Shown: positions 5,783-13,042, counted from the first letter of the stretch. The stretch: DNA of 14,723 nucleotides from Desulfobacterales bacterium (GCA_030672555.1 DAOVGD010000207.1:1-14723); one strand, 5' to 3'. The notes: generated from the letters alone by a model not told the origin. Made by a program: numbers and translations.

Positions 5783-7309
5783 ATGAAAAAGATCGAAGAA
5801 GTCACTCTCCTTTACGAAATTAGCAAGGCGCTCAATGTGAGCCTGGATCTTAAGAAGTCGCTCTACAGGGTCCTGGATATTCTCTCCGATTCAATGGATA
5901 TGGTACGAGGTACCATTACGATTCTTGATCCCCTGCGCGATGAGATTTACATCGAAGTGGCGCATGGTCTGTCCAAGGCAGCCATGAATAGAGGGAAATA
6001 CAAGTTGGGAGAGGGGATCACCGGCCGTGTCATCCAAACCGGCAATGCCTTTGTGGTGCCGAAGATCAGTGAGGAGCCCCTTTTCCTAAACCGCACGGCC
6101 ACAAGAAAAAAATCTGTTCACGGTCGGGAACTATCCTTCATCTGTGTTCCTGTCAAGAAAGGGAGACAGGTTGTCGGAGCCCTGAGTGTTGATCGTCCCT
6201 TTGAGGAGCCTTATTCCCTGAAGGATGGGGAAAGGCTTCTTTCCATTATTGCCACGATGATTGCCCAGCATGTCATTAATCTGGAAACCATCCACCTTGA
6301 AAAGGAGCGGCTGAGAGAAGAAAATCGGCGGCTTCGAGACGAGCTTTCTAATAAGCACCGTATTACCAATATAATCGGAAACAGCAATAAGATGCGTGAG
6401 GTCTTTCAAATGATCTCCCAGGTGTCCAAGAGCAACGCCACCGTGCTGATTCGCGGAGAGAGCGGCACCGGCAAGGAACTGGTGGCCAATGCCATCCACT
6501 ATAACAGCCTGAGAGCACATGCTCCCTTTGTGAAGGTCAACTGTGCGGCGCTACCCTCTAATCTGATCGAAAGCGAACTCTTCGGCCATGAAAAAGGGGC
6601 CTTTACCGGCGCGATTCGGCAAAAACGGGGGAAATTCGAACTGGCCAACAAGGGAACGATCTTTTTGGATGAAATCGGTTCCATCGACATGGATGTCCAG
6701 GTGAAGCTCTTGCGAGTTCTCCAGGAAAAGGAGTTCGAGCGGGTAGGTGGATACGATACTATCAAGGCAGATGTTCGCATCATAGCGGCCACCAACAAGA
6801 ACCTGGAACAGGCTGTGGAAGAAGAAACCTTTCGGGATGACCTCTATTACAGGTTGAATGTTTTTCCCATCTACATGCCCCCATTGAGAGAGCGCAAGAC
6901 CGATATCCTGCTGTTGGCTGATTACTTTCTTGAAAAATATGCCAAGGAAAATCAAAAGGATATCCGCCGGTTTTCCACACCGGCTATCGATATGCTCGTG
7001 CAATACCACTGGCCGGGCAATGTGCGCGAACTTGAAAACTGCATCGAGCGGGCCGTCCTTCTGTGTGAGGAGGGCGTCATCCACAGCTACCACTTGCCTC
7101 CGACTGTCCAGACAGCGGAAGAGTCCGACACCCTGCCGGCACGGTCTCTGGAAGACGCTGTGGAAAACCTGGAACGAGCGATGATTGTCGACGCGTTGAA
7201 AAGCACACAGGGGAATATGGCAAAGGCTGCGCGGATACTTGAGACAACTGAGCGGAAGTTTGCTTACAAAGCGAAAATACATGGTGTCGACTATCGTCTT
7301 TATCGTTAA
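5783..7309 (+). CDS. NifA-like sigma54-dependent transcriptional activator (GAF-AAA+-HTH)
   Basis: This 508-aa bacterial enhancer-binding protein has an N-terminal GAF sensor domain (about 20-165), a short coiled linker (about 168-190) and an AAA+ sigma54-interaction domain. The AAA+ domain carries Walker A GESGTGKE at 225-232, the sigma54-contacting GAFTGA at 272-277, Walker B TIFLDEIG at 292-299 and arginine-finger candidates R351 and R357. A C-terminal Fis-type helix-turn-helix lies about 477-500. No receiver domain is present, so it is not an NtrC response regulator. The GAF plus AAA+ layout is that of NifA, but no NifL gene and no nif gene is in the window, and the C-x4-C linker motif of oxygen-sensitive NifA is absent. 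It lies divergent from the glutamate synthase operon and near three paired palindromic sites with sigma54 promoters, so it is the obvious candidate regulator of them. The Shine-Dalgarno sequence is weak. Confidence 0.9.
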   Translation: MKKIEEVTLLYEISKALNVSLDLKKSLYRVLDILSDSMDMVRGTITILDPLRDEIYIEVAHGLSKAAMNRGKYKLGEGITGRVIQTGNAFVVPKISEEPLFLNRTATRKKSVHGRELSFICVPVKKGRQVVGALSVDRPFEEPYSLKDGERLLSIIATMIAQHVINLETIHLEKERLREENRRLRDELSNKHRITNIIGNSNKMREVFQMISQVSKSNATVLIRGESGTGKELVANAIHYNSLRAHAPFVKVNCAALPSNLIESELFGHEKGAFTGAIRQKRGKFELANKGTIFLDEIGSIDMDVQVKLLRVLQEKEFERVGGYDTIKADVRIIAATNKNLEQAVEEETFRDDLYYRLNVFPIYMPPLRERKTDILLLADYFLEKYAKENQKDIRRFSTPAIDMLVQYHWPGNVRELENCIERAVLLCEEGVIHSYHLPPTVQTAEESDTLPARSLEDAVENLERAMIVDALKSTQGNMAKAARILETTERKFAYKAKIHGVDYRLYR

Positions 7310-7425
7310 TCGGGTAATGTCTGTTGTCAGTTGTGTCCATATTTTCAAACAGTTAGCTGATTTATGACCATGCGCAGTATAACAACCATCGACTGACGTG
7401 ACCTCCATGAATAAGGTGACAACAA

Positions 7426-8715
7426 ATGAAACAGAGCGCCAAAATCATCATAGATGGAAAAACCTTTGAACTACCCATTATCACTGGCTCTGAAGGGGAA
7501 AGGGTTATTGATATCTCCAGGTTACGTAAGGATACCGGCCTCGTTACGCTGGATCCTGGCTTCGCCAATACAGCCAGCTGCCAGAGCAGTATCACCTTTA
7601 TGGATGGGGAAAGGGGAATTCTCCGTTACCGGGGAATTCCAGTGGGGCAACTTGCAGAGCACTCCACTTTTGTTGAAACAGCTTACCTGTTGATAAACGG
7701 TGAATTACCGACTCAAAAACAGCTAAACCGCTTCTCGGTGATGTTAAATGACCACTCCGTTGTCCATGAGGATATGCGGGCTTTTTTTGAGAACTTTCCC
7801 CGATGGGCGCACCCCATGGGCATCCTTTCCTCGATGGTTAACGCGCTGCGGGCCTTCTATCCTGAAATCCTCGAGAGGACAGAGGAAGAGGAAATCAACA
7901 TATCCGTCACCAGGCTCTTATCCAAAGTAAGAACAATGGCGGCCATGTCCTATAAGATCTTCAGGGGCCACAAGCTTGTCTACCCGAGACACGATCTCAC
8001 TTATGCTGCAAATTTTTTGAATATGATGTTCGATTCCCCCGTCCGTCCTTATGTCATCGACGAACATCTGGTTCAGGCCCTGAACGTGTTCTGGATACTC
8101 CATGCGGACCACGAACAGAACTGTTCGACGGCGGCCGTCCGATTGGTGGGAAGCGCAAAGGTCAATCTTTACGCGGCTATTTCCGCCGGTATATGTGCCT
8201 TATGGGGTTCATTGCATGGCGGTGCTAACCAGGCGGTGGTGGAAATGCTCAGCCAGATACATGCAAACGGCGGTGATATGGCTCCTTTTATAGCCAGAGC
8301 GAAAGACAAAAATGACCCTTTCCGACTCATGGGGTTTGGTCATCGCGTCTATAAAAGCTATGATCCAAGGGCCAGGATCATGAAGAAGATGTGCGACAGA
8401 GTTCTGGACCGGGTGAAGGGGCATGATCCTTTGTTGGATGTTGCCAAGAGATTGGAAGAGGTGGCCTTGAAGGACCCATACTTTATCGATCACCACCTTT
8501 ATCCCAATGTAGATTTTTACAGCGGCATTGTGCTGCGGGCCATGGGTATCCCTCTCAATATGTTCACAGTCATGTTTGCCATCGGACGGTTACCTGGATG
8601 GATCAGCCAGTGGAAGGAGAGTATCGAGGATCCTAACTGGAAAATCCACCGGCCCCGACAGATCTATACTGGGCCAAATGAGAGAGATTATGTGCCCATA
8701 CAAGAGCGGGACTGA
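7426..8715 (+). CDS. gltA: Citrate synthase
   Basis: This enzyme condenses acetyl-CoA with oxaloacetate to citrate, the entry to the oxidative TCA branch leading to 2-oxoglutarate. The protein is 429 aa, the usual length of the Gram-negative type I enzyme. The catalytic triad is visible as H264 in LHGGAN, H306 in GFGHRVYK and D363 in NVDFYSG, within one residue of the E. coli GltA positions. An AAGGTGA ribosome-binding sequence lies 6 nt before the ATG. It starts 116 nt after the activator gene on the same strand. Its position among nitrogen genes fits supply of carbon skeleton for glutamate synthase and of the PII effector 2-oxoglutarate. No paired palindrome or -24/-12 promoter was found in front of it. 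Confidence 0.95.
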   Translation: MKQSAKIIIDGKTFELPIITGSEGERVIDISRLRKDTGLVTLDPGFANTASCQSSITFMDGERGILRYRGIPVGQLAEHSTFVETAYLLINGELPTQKQLNRFSVMLNDHSVVHEDMRAFFENFPRWAHPMGILSSMVNALRAFYPEILERTEEEEINISVTRLLSKVRTMAAMSYKIFRGHKLVYPRHDLTYAANFLNMMFDSPVRPYVIDEHLVQALNVFWILHADHEQNCSTAAVRLVGSAKVNLYAAISAGICALWGSLHGGANQAVVEMLSQIHANGGDMAPFIARAKDKNDPFRLMGFGHRVYKSYDPRARIMKKMCDRVLDRVKGHDPLLDVAKRLEEVALKDPYFIDHHLYPNVDFYSGIVLRAMGIPLNMFTVMFAIGRLPGWISQWKESIEDPNWKIHRPRQIYTGPNERDYVPIQERD

Positions 8716-8716
8716 T

Positions 8717-8740
8717 AACCGGTCTGCCTATTGTCCGGTT
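8717..8740. terminator. Possible hairpin after citrate synthase
   Basis: AACCGG (8717-8722) and CCGGTT (8735-8740) form a perfect 6-bp stem with a 12-nt loop, directly after the stop codon, followed by another CCGGTT. There is no U-tract, so termination is only a possibility. Confidence 0.3.
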
Positions 8741-8794
8741 AGCCGGTTCGAGCAAACAGGAAAATGGGTCAGTCGGCCAATTGAATCTTTAAGA

Positions 8795-8838
8795 CAACAT
8801 TTTTGTTTTAAATGTTTCCATTTACTACATTATTGTTA
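8795..8838. promoter_or_regulatory. Paired CTACA-N4-TGTAG operators, pair B
   Basis: Site 1 (8795-8808) is CAACA-TTTT-TGTTT, 7 of 10 arm positions. Site 2 (8825-8838) is CTACA-TTAT-TGTTA, 8 of 10. They start 30 bp apart. A further partial site, CTACA-N5-TGTCT, begins at 8891. The pair ends 79 nt before the -24 box at 8918. Confidence 0.5.
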
Positions 8839-8917
8839 TGCGGCATCCTTGCCGTTCATTGATCTTCTCACACCTATCTCTTTGAACTTACTACATTTTT
8901 TGTCTGCTTCAAGCTCG

Positions 8918-8933
8918 TGGCATATGCCTTGCT
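8918..8933 (+). promoter_or_regulatory. Sigma54-type (-24/-12) promoter upstream of the amtB remnant and glnB
   Basis: The sequence TGGCAT-ATGCC-TTGCT matches the -24/-12 consensus at all but one of the conserved positions, with GG and GC spaced by 10 nt. The predicted start is near 8944, where homology to amtB begins. The transcript would carry a leader of about 240 nt, made of the amtB remnant and a repeat, before glnB. Confidence 0.7.
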
Positions 8934-8942
8934 CTACTTTGG

Positions 8943-9104
8943 ATCCAATTTTTGTCGATTGTCGTCACCTGTGTCTTTGCTTTTGTTATGACCGTTATTA
9001 TTCTCAAGATCCTTGATTGGACTATGGGCTTGAGGGTTTCCGATGAAGAAGAAGTTATGGGATTAGATATTTCCCAGCACAGCGAGACAGCATATAGTTT
9101 ATAG
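8943..9104 (+). pseudogene. Decayed ammonium transporter: C-terminal tail of an amtB
   Basis: One uninterrupted frame ending in TAG at 9102-9104 encodes about 53 residues. They align with the last part of the intact AmtB in this window: last transmembrane helix (FVMTVIILKILD), then GLRVSDEEE, MGLD, QH and TAY, against FGVSFILFKLID, GLRVSPEEE, EGLD, EH and NAY. Nothing recognisable as the preceding roughly 390 residues of an Amt protein is found upstream; a TGA lies in the same frame at 8883-8885, and a sigma54 promoter abuts the remnant. I infer an ancestral amtB from which all but the tail was deleted. The differing residues show it is not a recent copy of the intact gene. A 38-codon frame starts at an internal ATG (8988) but has no ribosome-binding site, so translation is doubtful. 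Confidence 0.8.
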
Positions 9105-9144
9105 GAATTGTCGAATTGTCGAATTCAGGGATTGAGGGATTGTA
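9105..9144. repeat. Octamer array (GRATTGNN) after the amtB remnant
   Basis: Five tandem octamers start directly after the TAG stop: GAATTGTC, GAATTGTC, GAATTCAG, GGATTGAG, GGATTGTA. A short, poorer inverted counterpart may lie at about 9151-9175. The array sits in the predicted leader of glnB. Confidence 0.7.
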
Positions 9145-9184
9145 AGTATCTCACTATTCCTAAATCCGCATTCTGGGGGAAAAG

Positions 9185-9523
9185 ATGAAAAAAATTGAAG
9201 CCATCATCAAACCTTTTAAGCTGGACGATGTTAAGGAAGCCCTCACGGAGATCGGCATTCACGGGATGACAGTCTCCGAGGTGAAAGGGTTTGGCCGCCA
9301 GAGGGGCCATACGGAAATCTATCGAGGGGCAGAATATCAGGTAGACTTCATTCCTAAACTTAAATTGGAGGTGGTCGTTGATGCGGAGCTTGTTCCCGAA
9401 GTTGTAAAGATGATCGAGCAAAAAGCCAAAACCGGATCAATCGGCGATGGCAAAATCTTTGTCTCCTCCTTGGATGAGGTTATTCGCATAAGGACAGGCG
9501 AACGGGGGAAGGATGCTGTATAA
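9185..9523 (+). CDS. glnB: Nitrogen regulatory protein PII
   Basis: This 112-aa PII signal protein reports 2-oxoglutarate, ATP/ADP and, through GlnD, glutamine. It shows MKKIEAIIKPFKLDDV at the N-terminus, the T-loop with GFGRQRGH and the uridylylation site Tyr51 in YRGAEY, the KTGSIGDGKIF segment of the nucleotide site and the C-terminal IRIRTGERG. A GGGGGA ribosome-binding sequence precedes the ATG. It is followed by glnD, separated by a repeat locus, and preceded by a decayed amtB behind a sigma54 promoter. Linkage to glnD favours the name glnB over glnK; the sequences of the two PII proteins alone do not separate these roles. Confidence 0.95.
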   Translation: MKKIEAIIKPFKLDDVKEALTEIGIHGMTVSEVKGFGRQRGHTEIYRGAEYQVDFIPKLKLEVVVDAELVPEVVKMIEQKAKTGSIGDGKIFVSSLDEVIRIRTGERGKDAV

Positions 9524-9544
9524 ACTTACGGGCTTTGCCCTGAT

Positions 9545-9642
9545 TGGAGTAGTGGAGTACTGGAATGGTGGAGTACTGGAATGGTGGAATGTCGAAGATC
9601 CGCTTCTACTGCCCATTACCCCACTACTCCAACACTCCATTA
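9545..9642. repeat. Octamer repeat locus 3 (TGGAGTNN), two inverted arms
   Basis: The left arm (9545-9592) is six octamers TGGAGTAG, TGGAGTAC, TGGAATGG, TGGAGTAC, TGGAATGG, TGGAATGT. The right arm (9612-9642) has the same family inverted. The spacer is only 19 nt, so a tight hairpin is possible between glnB and glnD. It creates a spurious upstream start at 9565 for glnD. Confidence 0.85.
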
Positions 9643-9672
9643 AGTTTAAAGCCTAGCTCGGAAGTACCGGAC

Positions 9673-12312
9673 ATGAGCCAATTTGAATCCCCTGTCAGCG
9701 TATTGCGGGAAAAGAAAGAACTGCTAATCGCCCGGTTTCTCAAAGGGGATGAGCCTTGTTTCCTGGAACGGCATGCCAAAATTTTAGACGATTACTTCCG
9801 CGAAAGCTTTGCCGGGAGTTCTGTCGGACCCCGGATACGCATGGACAAGAATCCCTACGCGATTATCGCATTGGGCGGTTACGGCAGAAAAGAGCAATGC
9901 CTCCATTCTGATGTGGATGTCCTCCTGCTTTTTAAAAAGAAGATTCCTGATGAGGCTAAAGAGATTGTCCAAGAGATCTTCTATCCGCTATGGGATATCG
10001 GCCTTGACGTGGGATATGCAATCCGCACTTTGAAGGAATGTTCAAAGCTGGCCTGCCAGGACTTTGAGGTGCTGACTTCTCTTATCGATGCGCGGTTTCT
10101 TTGCGGCATCTCCTCCCTCTATTCAGATCTCATGGAACAATTGCACGGCAAGGTACTTCGCAGGTATGGACATGCATATATAGGCTGGCTTGCGGAAAGA
10201 AATCAGGGCCGCCACACCCGGTTCGGAGATTCCTCCTATCTATTAGAGCCTAATCTTAAGGACGGTCTCGGCGGTCTGAGAGATTATCATAGCATCCTCT
10301 GGGCCGCACGGGCAAAATACAACCTTAAGGAGCCGAAAGAATTGGAGCTTGTGGGACACCTGTCCCATGATGAGTTTCAATGCCTATCCAGAGCATTGTC
10401 ATTTATTTGGGGTGTCAGAAACTGGCTGCACCATCTAAGCAGGCGGAAGTGCGACCAGCTCTACTTTGAATACCAGGTCAAACTCGCCCGAGTCCTGGAC
10501 TTCAAGCAAGGCAACGGTCAACAGGCTGTTGAAGTATTCCTGGGAGCATTGCACGGCCACATGGAGTTCTTAAAGCAACAGCATCTTATGTTTCTCAACA
10601 AAGCCTTGCCCAGAAAGCGGGGGCCTGGCAAGGCTGAGCGGAGAGCTGTGGCAAAAGGCCTTGAGGTCGTGCAGGATGCCCTGAATTTTGAGTCTCCGGA
10701 GACGATCCTCCACAATCCAAAGCTGTTGATCAAGATCTTTGAACGAAGTGCCAGGCTGGGAATACCTTTAAGCATAGAAGCAAAACGCTTGGTGAAAGAG
10801 TTTTTGTACCTTATCGACGAAAATTTTCGAAGTTCCAGGGCTGTTGTCCAATCCTTTGAACGCATATTGGTAGCACCGTCCCAGACCTTTAACGTCTTAG
10901 ATGAAATGTTGAACACCGGAATGATGGTTGCCCTCATTCCTGAAATGAAGGGTATTGTCAATCGGATTCAATACGATGAGTATCACCTCTATCCCGTGGA
11001 TAAGCATTCCCTGCGTACTGTTCAGGCCTTAAAGAGTTTCGGCGGCCCGGGCCTTGAAGCGCAGGATACGCTTTGCCGGAAATTGTTCTCGGAAATAGCC
11101 AGGCCCGAACTGTTGCTTTGGGCGGCACTTTTGCACGATGTGGGGAAGGGTGAGCAGGGTAAAGACCACGCCAGGCAAGGAGCCGAAATCGTAAGGTCTG
11201 TCTTTAAAAGGATGGGATTTGCCGAGCAAGATATCGAGGCCATTTCGTTTCTGGTTCGTGAACATCTCTTGCTGATTAATACCGCCACCCGAAGGGATCT
11301 TAATGCTGAAAAAACTGTGGTGCAGTGTGCCAGAAAAATACGTGACACAGAGCGCCTGAAGATGCTCTATCTGCTGACTGTTGCCGATTCTATGGCCACA
11401 GGGCCTAAGGCCTGGAACGATTGGATAGCAGTCCTCTTGAAGGAGCTCTTCTTCAAGGTCTATCACATCCTGAAAAAAGGGGAACTGGCCACACCGACAG
11501 CCATCGAGATTGTAGAGAAAAAGAGGCAAGAAGTTTTGGAGAGTGCGGCGGCCATGCCAAGAGACGCGCTGGAGACACTATTCGACCAGATGTCGCCACG
11601 CTATCTATTATACACGCCATCCAAAGAGATCCTCCGGCACATCGACCTATATCAAAAACTTGGCCGTGAGCCTTTTGCCTTGGAGGTCCAGGCCGTTCCC
11701 GGCACGAATTACAGAACCGCTACCGTCTGCGCAAGAGATTTTCCCGGGCTTTTTTCAAAAATTTCCGGCGCGTTCACTCTGAACAATCTCGATATCCTGA
11801 GCGTTCAGATATATACGTGGCGAAATCACATCGCTCTTGACATCTTCAAAGTCAAGGCTCCACCGGATACACTCCTTGAGGATGAAATATGGGTACGGCT
11901 CAAAAATGATTTAAGGTCTGCCCTTAAAGGAAAGTTGGCGCTTGGCCCCGCGCTTGACCAAAAGCTGAGGGCGTATCAATCCTTACGAAAACGGATACCG
12001 ATAAGACCGGACAAAATTGTCGTGGACAACCGTACATCTGATTTTTTTACCATCATAGAGATCTACGCGTACGATTTTCCTGGGCTTCTTTACAAGATTA
12101 CCGACACCCTTTTTCAATGCAAACTCGATATCTGGGTTGCCAAGATTGCTACCAAAGTCGATCAGGTGGTCGATGTCTTCTATGTCCGAGATTTTGATGG
12201 CCAGAAGGTGGATGCCCCGGAGCAGATAGGTGCTATCAAGGAAGCGATAATGGAGGTATTAGCCAGCAACCCAACCGAAAGCCGGCAGCCAACCAGATCA
12301 GCATTGATCTGA
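9673..12312 (+). CDS. glnD: Bifunctional PII uridylyltransferase / uridylyl-removing enzyme
   Basis: GlnD senses glutamine and adds or removes UMP on Tyr51 of PII. From the ATG at 9673 it has 879 residues. The nucleotidyltransferase domain has GGYGRKEQ at 68-75 and the metal-binding HSDVDV at 78-83 (D80, D82). The linker region carries PNLKDGLGGLRDYH. The HD hydrolase domain has H445 and the HDVGKG motif at 488-493, so both activities appear intact. Two C-terminal ACT domains follow, with ARDFPGLFSKI at about 687-697 and AYDFPGLLYKI at about 799-809. The open frame extends upstream to 9565, but those 36 codons are translated octamer repeat plus spacer. A GGAAG lies upstream of the 9673 ATG. 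Both PII genes in the window encode the substrate tyrosine. Confidence 0.95.
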   Translation: MSQFESPVSVLREKKELLIARFLKGDEPCFLERHAKILDDYFRESFAGSSVGPRIRMDKNPYAIIALGGYGRKEQCLHSDVDVLLLFKKKIPDEAKEIVQEIFYPLWDIGLDVGYAIRTLKECSKLACQDFEVLTSLIDARFLCGISSLYSDLMEQLHGKVLRRYGHAYIGWLAERNQGRHTRFGDSSYLLEPNLKDGLGGLRDYHSILWAARAKYNLKEPKELELVGHLSHDEFQCLSRALSFIWGVRNWLHHLSRRKCDQLYFEYQVKLARVLDFKQGNGQQAVEVFLGALHGHMEFLKQQHLMFLNKALPRKRGPGKAERRAVAKGLEVVQDALNFESPETILHNPKLLIKIFERSARLGIPLSIEAKRLVKEFLYLIDENFRSSRAVVQSFERILVAPSQTFNVLDEMLNTGMMVALIPEMKGIVNRIQYDEYHLYPVDKHSLRTVQALKSFGGPGLEAQDTLCRKLFSEIARPELLLWAALLHDVGKGEQGKDHARQGAEIVRSVFKRMGFAEQDIEAISFLVREHLLLINTATRRDLNAEKTVVQCARKIRDTERLKMLYLLTVADSMATGPKAWNDWIAVLLKELFFKVYHILKKGELATPTAIEIVEKKRQEVLESAAAMPRDALETLFDQMSPRYLLYTPSKEILRHIDLYQKLGREPFALEVQAVPGTNYRTATVCARDFPGLFSKISGAFTLNNLDILSVQIYTWRNHIALDIFKVKAPPDTLLEDEIWVRLKNDLRSALKGKLALGPALDQKLRAYQSLRKRIPIRPDKIVVDNRTSDFFTIIEIYAYDFPGLLYKITDTLFQCKLDIWVAKIATKVDQVVDVFYVRDFDGQKVDAPEQIGAIKEAIMEVLASNPTESRQPTRSALI

Positions 12313-12431
12313 GAATTCCATCACGCCCCGACCTTTTTATCTTCCTGTGCAGCATAAGAAAAAGCCAAAATCTGGTCTATAGGCGAACTTCCTACCTTGA
12401 GATACATTTATGCAGTTCTGACATTCCAAGG

Positions 12432-12475
12432 CTACAATAATGTAGAAATAAGAACAGCAAGCAACGGAAATGTAG
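12432..12475. promoter_or_regulatory. Paired CTACA-N4-TGTAG operators, pair C
   Basis: Site 1 (12432-12445) is the perfect palindrome CTACA-ATAA-TGTAG. Site 2 (12462-12475) is CAACG-GAAA-TGTAG, 8 of 10 arm positions. They start 30 bp apart and end 99 nt before the -24 box of glnK. Site 1 shares CTACAATAATGTA with site 1 of pair A. The rest of the 321-nt gap after glnD (12313-12633) shows no gene and no clear terminator. Confidence 0.65.
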
Positions 12476-12574
12476 GGCATGGCCTTGCTTTTCTCGCGCC
12501 TTCACCAGCCTGTGTTAAAACTTTTTGCTAATAATATCTTCTAATTATAAATATTCTTCCTGTATCATCCACAT

Positions 12575-12590
12575 TGGCACGCCTCTTGAT
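12575..12590 (+). promoter_or_regulatory. Sigma54-type (-24/-12) promoter of glnK-amtB
   Basis: The sequence is TGGCAC-GCCTC-TTGAT. The -24 box is perfect; the -12 box has GA in place of GC. The predicted transcription start is near 12601, about 33 nt before the glnK ATG. Such a promoter is usual for glnK-amtB operons induced by nitrogen limitation. Confidence 0.7.
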
Positions 12591-12620
12591 ATATAGGTTT
12601 GTAACAAGATCGTCAAAAGA

Positions 12621-12627
12621 AAGGAGG
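12621..12627 (+). promoter_or_regulatory. Strong ribosome-binding site that fixes the glnK start
   Basis: AAGGAGG lies 6 nt before the ATG at 12634. This decides against the longer frame opening with a TTG at 12574, which would begin inside the sigma54 promoter. Confidence 0.85.
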
Positions 12628-12633
12628 CTTGAG

Positions 12634-12972
12634 ATGAAAAAAATCGAGGCAGTTATCAAACCGTTCAAGCTGGAAGAACTAAAAGAGGGACTCTCTTCCC
12701 TTGGCATCAAAGGCATGACGGTTAGTGAGGTCAAAGGCTTCGGGCGGCAAAAAGGCCATTCGGAAATATATCGCGGCGCTGAATACACCGTTGATTTTGT
12801 CCCTAAGGTCAAAGTGGAAATCGTAGTGGAGGCCGACATGGTTGAGAAGGTCGTCGATGTGATCCTGACCCGTGCCAAGACCGGGAAAATCGGCGATGGG
12901 AAAATTTTCATTCTCCCGGTTGAGACGGCTTATCGCATCCGTACAGGGGAACAGGGAAAGGAGGCGATTTAA
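12634..12972 (+). CDS. glnK: Nitrogen regulatory protein PII, AmtB-linked
   Basis: This second 112-aa PII protein is expected to bind and close AmtB when nitrogen is sufficient and to release it when uridylylated. It shows MKKIEAVIKPFKL, the T-loop GFGRQKGH with Tyr51 in YRGAEY, KTGKIGDGKIF and the C-terminal YRIRTGEQG. It is close to the 9185-9523 PII protein but differs at many positions, so it is an established paralog. The glnK name rests on the adjacent amtB, 70 nt downstream, and on the sigma54 promoter. Glutamine-dependent control by GlnD is likely because Tyr51 is kept. Confidence 0.95.
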   Translation: MKKIEAVIKPFKLEELKEGLSSLGIKGMTVSEVKGFGRQKGHSEIYRGAEYTVDFVPKVKVEIVVEADMVEKVVDVILTRAKTGKIGDGKIFILPVETAYRIRTGEQGKEAI

Positions 12973-13005
12973 ACCGAGGGCGCCTTTGGATTTTGAAAAG
13001 TTATG

Positions 13006-13017
13006 CCCGGTAACGGG
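13006..13017. other. Small hairpin in the glnK-amtB spacer
   Basis: CCCG-GTAA-CGGG forms a 4-bp stem with a GTAA tetraloop between glnK and the amtB ribosome-binding site. It has no U-tract. It may only shape relative expression, and its significance is uncertain. Confidence 0.25.
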
Positions 13018-13042
13018 ACACAGATATTAGGAGGAAAAAATA

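Noticed and set aside
8528..9016. Plus-strand frame of 162 codons overlapping the end of gltA and the amtB remnant
   Set aside because: It begins inside gltA in another frame, runs through the operator and promoter region, and is out of frame with the remnant; its product has no recognisable motif.
9565..9672. N-terminal extension of GlnD
   Set aside because: These 36 codons translate the octamer repeat and its spacer; the ATG at 9673 gives a normal GlnD N-terminus.
12441..12456. NifA-type site TGT-N10-ACA upstream of glnK
   Set aside because: It overlaps the CTACA-N4-TGTAG palindrome by chance; no equivalent TGT-N10-ACA was found at the other two paired-site regions.
12574..12633. TTG-started longer form of the second PII protein
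   Set aside because: It would start inside the -24 promoter box, and a strong ribosome-binding site serves the ATG at 12634.
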